NCBI GenBank assembly: GCA_943704525.1
Contig: CALSCQ010001009.1
Span: 1-11,784 of the forward strand
Length of the DNA stretch: 11,784 bases
Direction: 5' to 3'
Source: Pigoraptor vietnamica
Lineage: Eukaryota; Opisthokonta; Filasterea
The translations under genes and the position numbers were made by a program. The notes under the pieces are model-generated. The model saw nothing but the letters and a program-made list of their open reading frames with translations. It was not told where the DNA came from and ran no database searches. Each line of letters begins with the position of its first letter. Within the stretch, counting starts at the first letter, position 1. Of the stretch, positions 1-6,155 are shown one piece after another.

Positions 1-390
<390 letters not shown>

Positions 391-515
391 ACTTCCGCGT
401 GGACTTCCGCGTGGACTTCCGCGTGGACAAAACGCGCAAAACAAACGCAAAACCAACAGCGATGTGTGGACTTCCGCGTGGACAAAACGCGCAAAACAAA
501 CGCAAAACCAACAGC

Positions 516-519
<4 letters not shown>
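391..519. repeat. Nested tandem repeats: 12-bp unit and 54-bp duplication
   Basis: A 12-bp unit reading gacttccgcgtg is present three times in a row from about 390. The last copy opens a 54-bp segment at 411-464, which is repeated exactly at 466-519 after a single base (period 55 bp). Each 54-bp copy is built from sub-motifs such as cgcaaaac. Exact identity of the two copies implies a recent duplication. The block is directly followed by a microsatellite. It is non-coding as far as I can tell. Confidence 0.95.
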
Positions 520-595
<76 letters not shown>

Positions 596-608
596 TGTGT
601 GTGTGTGT
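520..608. repeat. Compound microsatellite (GA)n then (GT)n
   Basis: About 22 GA units run to position 563 and switch cleanly to about 22 GT units with one C interruption at 595. The block ends about 45 bp past the stop codon of the minus-strand F-box/WD40 gene, so it could lie in that gene's 3' UTR, where the transcript would read (AC)n(TC)n. Confidence 0.95.
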
Positions 609-653
609 ATGAGGGAAAGAATCAACACAACGCGCACGGCTCCGTCGACCGTC

Positions 654-2837
654 TCACGAGCACAGGTCCATCCCCGTCGTCGAGGGCGGCACGGGGCGCA
701 CTTCGAGCGAGAAGTTGGCCGATATCTTCCGCGCGCGCCGCCGTTGGAAAGAGCCGTCAGGCGGCGGTGAGTGGCTCGCGTCGGCCCCGTCGTCATCCAT
801 ATCAAACACGGCATAATCCCAATCGGCGCTGCCCACGGGCGAACGGCCGGGAGACGCGCGCCGCTGGCGGTCGTTGTCCACGATGTCAGCAAAGTCGAGA
901 ATCTTGACGCTGTTGTCTCCGGCGCCGCTCACGATGCGCTCGCCGTCAAAGCGGACGGCGCGCACGCATCCAGAGTGCTCCTCCAGCGTGTGCAGGCACT
1001 CGCCCGTCTGCCTGTCCCATATCTTAATCGTCTCGTTGCCAGAGCCCGATACAATCTTCGTGACGTCCGCGCAGAGGCTGTGAACGGCGCCCATGTGCCC
1101 CTCGAGGATGTGCGTGCACGCAAGCGTGCGCAGAGACCACACTCGAATCGTCTTGTCGCAGCTGCCGCTGACGAGCTCGTGGGCGTCCATGTGGAGGCAC
1201 GTGACGGCCGCCGTGTGACCGATGAGCACGCCCACACCGCGGAACTGCTTCTCCCAGATCTGCCGTGAAAGGTTTGGGCCAAACGGTGAATGCCCGCACG
1301 AATGTTCGCGAGAAAGGCGAAGTCATACGGAATCACGAAGACACTAATGCGAACACGTACACTGTGTTTCGTGGAATTACGTGGGCCTACACGGTAGTGT
1401 GGGTAACAGTGTGTGCGCGACAGCAGCGTGTGCCACACTGCGCTTACCTTGATCACGGCGTCCTCTGAGCCCGTCGCGACGCGGTTGGCGTTGCTCTGTA
1501 TACAAATGATGGGTCGCGAGTGCGTGGCGGTCGTGCGCGTGCACTGGCCGGTCACCATGTTGAAAACGCGCACGACACCGTCAAACGATCCCGCGACAAT
1601 GGAAGTGCCCATGACGCGGAGACAGAGGATGGGGCTGTTGTTGTCGCGGAGGGTTGCAGTGCACTCGCCCGTGGGAAGATGCCACAGGCGGACGGTGCCG
1701 TCCCACGATCCACTGACGATGAGGTTGCGGGTGGGATCAAACTGCGATGAGAAGGAACACGGGGCGTGTCACGTGAGGACGAAAGGGAGAGGATGTAGAC
1801 GACAATACCAATACGAAAAGCACTATTGTGCAGAAGCAACGCCCATCCCACAGATATCTCACGCACGCAAATCCCGCAGCCGATTGAAGCCAGAAAAGAG
1901 TGGAATACACTGAAGAGCCTACCTGAACAGACGTGACGACGTGGAAGTGGCCGTAGAGCGCATGCACGCAGCGGCCAGTCCCCATGTCCCAGACGCGCAC
2001 AGTTCGGTCGTCCGACCCCGTCACGAGCACGTCCCCTTCGAACTGCAGGCACGAGATGCTGCGTGCGCGCATCATGCAACCACGTGTTTATGTAAGCGCA
2101 AGAAAGAGATACTCTTTCCGGTGCACTATTAAAGTCCTGCAAACCTGCCCAAAGAAGACACAGACGAAGGCAGGATGCAAAGCGAGCACAGAGTAGCACT
2201 TTCTCTCACCTGTCCGCGTGGCCGGTGAGCGTCGTGACGCTGTATTCTCCGCGCAGCCAGTTTCGCTCGATCGCGAGGCGCCGGCGGTACAGCTCCTTCC
2301 AGCACCCTATCGGCAGCACGGTGCGCCCGCCGACGAGCGCGCGATGGGCACTGCCCACGTAGCGGACGACATGCCCCGCGTCGACCATGGCGCTGATGGC
2401 GCGCTCTTCGCGGGCGTTGAGCTTCCAGCCCGCCTCTTGCCAGAGTACGCGCCACAGGCGGTCGTCGCACGAGATGCGCCGCCACGAACGGCTGACCATC
2501 GACGCGCTGAGGAGGCTCTGAAAGTCGAGAAAGCTCAGAATGCGAACGCCAATCTCGTCGGGAAGATCCGCGATGATGTCGCGACGGAGACGGGAACTGC
2601 GCACGAGGCGACACGACACGAGTGAGTGTGAGATGCACAGAGGCGAATATATTTGGGGTGCCGCACACGAATTTTCACCCACATGAGTGCCGTTTCCAAC
2701 TGCTTGAGCTGCTCCGAAGGGCAGCGTTCGAGGAGGCCGTGGAGGGCGACGAGGCGCTCTTGCGCGGAGATCGACGCAAACCAGTCGAACATGGCCTGCA
2801 TCGCAACGATGCGCTGGCCGCGGTGTCCGGCGTCCAT
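654..2837 (-). CDS. F-box/WD40-repeat protein, beta-TrCP/Met30-like
   Basis: This is a probable substrate receptor of an SCF (Skp1-Cullin-F-box) ubiquitin ligase. Five exons on the minus strand: 2683-2837, 2210-2596, 1923-2058, 1448-1741 and 654-1259, giving 525 aa. Introns are 86, 151, 181 and 188 bp, all GT-AG, in phases 2, 2, 0 and 0. Residues about 15-58 resemble the dimerisation (D) domain that precedes the F-box in beta-TrCP. The F-box spans about 62-108 and starts LPDEIGVRILSFL. Seven WD40 blades follow, about 175-470, each ending in a motif such as GSDDRTVRVWD, GSWDGTVRLWH, GSCDKTIRVWS or GSGNETIKIWD. Seven blades fit beta-TrCP/Met30 better than the eight-bladed Cdc4/Fbw7. The C-terminal tail (about 471-525) is acidic, then Arg-rich, and not recognised. 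The start is the first ATG of exon 1, with A at -3 and G at +4. The domain call is secure; the exact ortholog and substrate are unknown. Confidence 0.93.
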
Positions 2838-2927
2838 TTTTCTCTCTTTTGTTTTTTGTTGGGTCGAATACGAACTTTCGTAATCTAGAGGGAAATAAAA
2901 GAAGAAAAAAAGGAAAAAAAAAGGCGT
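2838..2927 (-). promoter_or_regulatory. Upstream region of the F-box/WD40 gene with T-rich tracts and a dyad
   Basis: On the sense (minus) strand, the bases just before the ATG are A-rich, like a 5' UTR. Further up are a 6+2+6 perfect inverted repeat (TACGAA, 2 bp, TTCGTA) at 2869-2882 and T-runs at about 2904-2910 and 2914-2922. T-rich tracts close to a start are typical nucleosome-depleted promoter DNA. The transcription start is not determinable from sequence alone. Confidence 0.35.
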
Positions 2928-3022
2928 GAACTTCAAGTTCGGGTCGTAATCGTTTGGCGATTGAACCGAAGACGAGGGTAAGTGGTGCGCTCCACTTGCG
3001 ACGCCAAGTCCGCCAAAGACGA
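2928..3022 (-). other. Dense cluster of inverted repeats; tRNA-like A and B boxes on the minus strand
   Basis: Three hairpins lie in a row: GAACTT-c-AAGTTC at 2928-2940, AATCG-tttgg-CGATT at 2948-2962 and AAGTGG-tgcgct-CCACTT at 2980-2997. A 7-bp outer pair, TTTGGCG at 2953-2959 with CGCCAAA at 3011-3017, also exists. Read on the minus strand, TGGCGGACTTGG (3015-3004) matches the tRNA A-box with one mismatch, and GGTTCAATCGC (2967-2957) matches the B-box with one mismatch. A 4-bp D-arm can form (3013-3010 with 3001-2998). The acceptor and T-arms do not close properly and the anticodon loop lacks the usual T, so this is not a functional tRNA. A T9 run follows on the minus strand (2922-2914). 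Candidate structured RNA, tRNA relic or regulatory dyads; chance cannot be excluded. Confidence 0.3.
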
Positions 3023-3130
3023 GGCCACTAAAGAGGGGAGTGCATGGAATTATGTGGAGAATAGATAATCACTCTTGAGCGTGCGTGCGTGTGCATGGCG
3101 TGCATATGCTGCGCGATCGGTGCGATCCCA

Positions 3131-3170
3131 GTGTGTGCGTGCGTGTGCGCGCGCGTGTGTGTGTGTGCGC
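3131..3170. repeat. TG/GCG-rich alternating purine-pyrimidine tract
   Basis: A run of GTGTGTGCGTGCGTGTGCGCGCG type, nearly all alternating purine and pyrimidine. It lies in the intergenic DNA downstream of the hydrophilic-protein gene. Confidence 0.85.
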
Positions 3171-3376
3171 CGGCGCCACTTCGTTGCCAATCCCTTTTTT
3201 ATTTCGAAGGGCATTCACTATGGATTTTCTATGGAATTTCGCATTATTATTGCACAGCAACATTAGGATATGACTCACAAAAAAAACAGTGACAGCCCTG
3301 GTCACGTGCCTCGTGCCTTCGGCCAGCGGCAAAACGAGGGGCAATACACACGCCTTGCTTCGTGAAGCTTTCCTCG

Positions 3377-3382
3377 TTTATT
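3377..3382 (-). terminator. Possible polyadenylation signal AATAAA
   Basis: AATAAA on the minus strand lies about 155 nt beyond the stop codon of the 118-aa protein gene. It is the nearest canonical signal downstream of that stop. The other genes in the window lack an obvious AATAAA, so this organism may not depend on the hexamer and the assignment is weak. Confidence 0.3.
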
Positions 3383-3536
3383 TGGGCTCCGTTCTGAAGA
3401 GAAGCTGGGCGTAAACGTGCATGCCTGCGGGGCGATACAGCATGCGCATTAGCGTCGAAGTAACTCAATACAGTCGCAACAAAACACTAACCTCGTCGGC
3501 GATTCTGAGTCTCGTTCGATCGCGACGCACGGCACA

Positions 3537-3893
3537 TTACGGCAGCATCTCGCCCGGCTTGCCCACGCGGTGCTTGCTGTCATGCTGATCGTGCATAGCG
3601 GACCCTTTGCGGTCCTTGCCGAGGTTGTGGCCGGTCGTCTCGTGCATCTGCGACCCCAACTGCGGCACGTGACCGCCCTGCTGCGTCCGCGCCGCCTCGT
3701 CCATCTCTGCGTTGACCTTGTCCCCGCGCTTGATGTTCTCCGTGGCGAGGTCGTTGTCCTTGCGGTTCGTTTCGATGTCGTACATCTTGCGATCGCGCAG
3801 CTGATTTGGGTTCGACGTCTCGCGTGGCTCGCGCGAGCGCATCTTGAGCTCGTCGTCGCGGCCCATACCCTCCGTGCCACGTGGCGCTTCCAT
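3537..3893 (-). CDS. Small hydrophilic, probably disordered protein (hydrophilin/LEA-like composition)
   Basis: An intronless 118-aa protein I cannot assign to a named family. By eye it has no Cys, Trp or Phe, only one Tyr, 12 Gly (about 10%) and a large excess of Asp, Glu, Lys, Arg, Asn, Gln and His. No signal peptide, membrane segment or folded domain is visible. The middle (about 30-65, around RKMYDIETNRKDNDLATENI) could form an amphipathic helix; the C-terminal third is Gly/His/Lys-rich. Glycine above 6% with extreme hydrophilicity is the defining composition of hydrophilins, which include LEA-type desiccation proteins, so a stress or encystment role is possible but is inference. The start is supported by a CC-ATG-G context and an in-frame TAG three codons upstream. 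A TATA-like element lies about 60 nt upstream. The many frame-shadows across this region are rejected because this frame alone has a clean start and stop. Confidence 0.75.
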   Translation of the reverse strand: MEAPRGTEGMGRDDELKMRSREPRETSNPNQLRDRKMYDIETNRKDNDLATENIKRGDKVNAEMDEAARTQQGGHVPQLGSQMHETTGHNLGKDRKGSAMHDQHDSKHRVGKPGEMLP

Positions 3894-3950
3894 GGTTCTC
3901 TAGACACAAAGGACAAAGTTGTAGGGCTAATGTGAGCGCTGCGGGATTCC

Positions 3951-3960
3951 TCTATAATAA
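3951..3960 (-). promoter_or_regulatory. TATA-like element upstream of the hydrophilic-protein gene
   Basis: TTATTATAGA on the minus strand lies 58-67 nt before the ATG at 3893, in otherwise GC-rich DNA. This spacing would give a 5' UTR of roughly 30 nt if it acts as a TATA box. Based on motif and position only. Confidence 0.35.
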
Positions 3961-4834
3961 TGCTTTTCTGGCTGATACGCCAATAACGGGCAACAGGGGG
4001 CTGTTCTCTTCGGTCGACGCGATCCCTCGCGGTGCTCTTGGATCTGTGTGAGCATTGCGTGTGTGCGTGTGCCATGTCACGTGTGTATAGCGTGTGTGTT
4101 TGCGCTTGTGAATGTGTATGGCGCGCGTCAATGGCTTGGCGTGCTACGCATTCCGCCGAACAATTCACATTGGAGAATGGCAACTCGAAAGCGTGGTGTC
4201 CCACACACAACAACGTTCCGATCCGTGCGACAGACGACAGTGACGGTGTTATTTTTTTTCTTCCTCTCGAAGATTTTTTTTAGATGGCAATTCGATGTCA
4301 TGATTTGGTGACACAGCGTCGCTAGACAGTGTTGGGTGCATTGGGACAGAGTCACCCCAAAAGTGATGACGTGAGAGGGCACGTTTTATTTGCGATCTCT
4401 CCATTTTCGATTACAATTTGCGCAATGTCAAATTAAATGGAGCCCGGTGGCTGTTTTGGCCGTTTCAGGACAACTCTCACACGCTCACACGCTCACACGC
4501 TCACACGCACACACACACACAGCCCTCCGACTGAAAACCGACGCATGTCTCAAGCAACAACTTACGGTGGCGTTTGTCGACAGTTCGCACAGCACTCCTT
4601 CTTCTTCGTGACTGTAAACAGCCGCGCGAACGTGAATGCGTGCTGACGGGTGAGTTCTGTATAGGCATCCGCGGGCGACGAGTTCCCTCTCGCTGAAATT
4701 TTCTGCTCTTCACTCCTTTTGTACGACAGTTTTCGGTTGTGACGGCGACTCGCGGGGCGTCGCGTGCCTCTCCTCAGCGCTAGCTTCCTGCGTGCGCGTG
4801 CTACACTTGCGCTGCCAAATGCTGGCTTAGCGAA
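3961..4834. other. Divergent intergenic region upstream of the Yippee-like gene
   Basis: No gene is supported. The region separates two divergently transcribed genes and must hold both promoters. It contains a TG-rich patch at about 4046-4126, strongly T-rich DNA at 4248-4282 ending in ttttagatgg (which resembles a polypyrimidine tract and 3' splice site, so a 5' UTR intron of the Yippee-like gene is possible), an inverted repeat GGTGAC/GTCACC at 4307-4312 and 4351-4356, and an 8-bp tandem repeat at 4476-4507. Confidence 0.5.
4476..4521. repeat. Four copies of an 8-bp unit followed by (CA)n
   Basis: The unit CTCACACG is repeated exactly four times at 4476-4507 and runs into a (CA)n stretch to about 4521. 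It lies about 310 bp upstream of the Yippee-like start codon. Confidence 0.95.
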
Positions 4835-5775
4835 ATGACGAAACTGTTCAAGGAGTACCTCACGGGGTCGCGCATCTACAGTTGCGCCGGCTGCCAGTGT
4901 CACCTTGCGAGTCACGACGAAATAATCTCCAAAGTGCGTGCGTGCATGCATGTGTGTGTGTGCCATGTGCGTGTGTGTGTGTATGTGTATGTGTGCTTGC
5001 GCGCGCTCGTGTGTGAGCGCGTGTGTATGCATGTGTGTATGTAGCGGGTGTGCATGTGCGTACGTCGGCATCCGTGTGAAGAGGAGGAGGACAAGTGCAA
5101 CGCATGACCACTCTGTTTGCGCGCGGCAGTCGTTTCAAGGTCGCCATGGAAGGGCTTATCTCTTCCATAAAGTGTGGGTGTAACAAGTTGCGTGTAATGC
5201 GAAACACAAAGTGCGCGCGTTTAAGTCACACAGTGCATTCCCTCGCGCGCTTGCGGGCTATTCACATCTGCCCTTGTTGGTTGTTGTTGCGGTGCGAGTG
5301 CCCGCCCCCGTTTGTGCAATTCTTTTCTCGCACAATTTCTACTGCAACCGCGCATACGCTTCTCAACATGCTCACACGCGCTTGTGCGTGCCCGCAGAGT
5401 GAACATCCATCTCGGACCCCCCGAGGACCGAATGCTCATTACGGGCCTCCACACCGTGTGCGACATCTTCTGCAACTGCTGCAACGCAACGCTCGGATGG
5501 AAATACGTGAGTTGTGTGTGTGTGTGTGCCGCGGGTGTGTGTGTGTGTGTGTGTCTGTGTGCGTGTCTGTGTGTGTGTGCGTGCGTGCGTGCGTGTGTGT
5601 GTGTGTGTGTGTGTGAGCGCGTGCTTGTGTGTATGAGTGCCAACTGTGCTGTGTATTGCATGTTCAACTCGGTCGTGCGCAGGAGGAGGCCTATGAAGAC
5701 ACGCAAAAGTACAAAGTCGGCAAGTTCATTATTGAGAAGGCGCGGATAACAAAGGAAAATGGGTGGATAGAGTGA
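4835..5775 (+). CDS. Yippee-like zinc-binding protein (YPEL family)
   Basis: Four exons, 4835-4933, 5130-5173, 5398-5506 and 5683-5775, give a 114-aa protein. Introns are 196, 224 and 176 bp, in phases 0, 2 and 0. The protein is one Yippee domain with the family hallmarks: [18 protein letters not shown] near the N-terminus, [31 protein letters not shown] and [10 protein letters not shown], ending KENGWIE. The predicted zinc ligands are C17, C20, C73 and C76. Length is slightly below animal YPEL proteins (about 119-127 aa). Animal YPELs localise to nucleus, centrosome or spindle, and YPEL5 is linked to the CTLH/GID ubiquitin ligase; which paralog this matches is not decided here. Every junction reconstitutes conserved sequence, most tellingly GT+A at intron 2, restoring KVVN. 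Introns 1 and 3 are filled with TG/GCG tracts just after the donor. Confidence 0.96.
4934..5046 (+). repeat. TG/GCG-rich tract in Yippee-like intron 1
   Basis: The tract begins directly at the splice donor (GTGCGT) and runs as GTGCGTGCGTGCATG, then mostly TG units with scattered CGCG, to about 5046. The transcript would be a GU-rich intron beginning. Confidence 0.85.
5513..5625 (+). repeat. TG-rich tract in Yippee-like intron 3
   Basis: Starting 6 bp after the donor GTGAGT, an imperfect (TG)n with TGCG and TCTG interruptions fills about two thirds of the 176-bp intron. It is on the sense strand, as in intron 1. Confidence 0.9.
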
Positions 5776-5790
5776 GGCATGTGCAGTAGG

Positions 5791-5874
5791 CACGTGTGTG
5801 TGTACGGTGCGTGCGTGTGCGTGTGCGTGTGCGTGTGCGTGCGCGTGCGTGTGCGTGCGTGTGCGTGCGTGCGT
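5791..5874 (+). repeat. TGCG/TG-rich tract after the Yippee-like gene
   Basis: Imperfect (TGTGCG)n and (TGCG)n begin 16 bp after the stop codon, so the tract is probably in the 3' UTR. It is almost fully alternating purine-pyrimidine. Confidence 0.9.
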
Positions 5875-6096
5875 CGACGGATTCGAAGCGGCAATCGTAG
5901 CTTGAATGAACAGCGGCACTCTGAGTGTGCAATTAACTTTTACTCATCGACGCCCCTGGCGGTGGCTCCAGGCCTCCCCAGTCGGCGCACACTCAGGACA
6001 CGCGCAAAACTCTGCGTATCGCTCCAACTTTCACAACGAATTGCTACGTCGAGCATCTCTCCGCCCCATCGACAGCTTCCGATAACGCGAAATATA

Positions 6097-6125
6097 AAAC
6101 TTCTCTCAGAAGTTTGTGGCCACAA
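6097..6125. other. Perfect 8-bp stem-loop overlapping a 12-bp palindrome
   Basis: AAACTTCT-CTC-AGAAGTTT occupies 6097-6115 with a 3-nt loop and no mismatch. TTGTGGCCACAA, a perfect 12-bp palindrome, occupies 6114-6125. They lie 31-59 bp beyond the stop codon of the minus-strand nuclease gene. In that transcript the hairpin is followed by TATATTT, so it could mark a 3' end or stabilise the 3' UTR. Function is inference. Confidence 0.5.
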
Positions 6126-6155
6126 GGCAACCCAAACCGCCGCGTGACGACACTC

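Larger units (their letters stand above)
3023..3536. other. Intergenic, between the hydrophilic-protein gene and the F-box gene
   Basis: No gene is supported here. It holds TG/GCG-rich runs near 3081-3094 and 3131-3170, two AATAAA sequences on the minus strand (about 3193-3203 and 3377-3382), and otherwise unstructured sequence. It should contain the 3' UTR of the minus-strand gene ending at 3537 and perhaps distal promoter DNA of the F-box/WD40 gene. Confidence 0.5.
5776..6155. other. Convergent intergenic spacer, 3' ends of two genes
   Basis: This 380-bp spacer lies between the Yippee-like stop (+) and the nuclease stop (-) and must hold both 3' UTRs. It holds a TGCG-rich tract at 5791-5874 and a perfect stem-loop plus palindrome at 6097-6125. 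No AATAAA is seen in the correct orientation close to either stop, and no gene is supported. Confidence 0.5.

Noticed and set aside
929-1612. Read-through of exon 4 into intron 4 as one minus-strand frame
   Set aside because: The frame leaves the WD40 pattern exactly at VIK, where a GTAAGC donor lies; splicing to 1259 restores the blade.
2838-2936. N-terminal extension of the F-box/WD40 protein rich in Phe
   Set aside because: The apparent start is TTG, and the added residues are encoded by T-runs of the upstream region. The first ATG at 2837 has a good context.
3449-4213. 254-codon minus-strand frame over the hydrophilic-protein gene
   Set aside because: Arg/Thr/Ser-rich shadow of the 118-aa frame extended through TG-rich DNA; no start context or family.
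4032-4311. Plus-strand frames in the divergent spacer
   Set aside because: Low-complexity TG-derived sequence followed by T-run-derived Phe/Leu; no family and no consistent start.
5095-5616. Long plus-strand frame across Yippee-like exons 2 and 3
   Set aside because: It is out of frame with the conserved Yippee sequence and ends in translated TG repeat.
5879-5965. Possible minus-strand tRNA: TTCGAATCC and a six-of-seven acceptor pairing
   Set aside because: The T-stem does not pair, there is no A-box and no D-arm can form.
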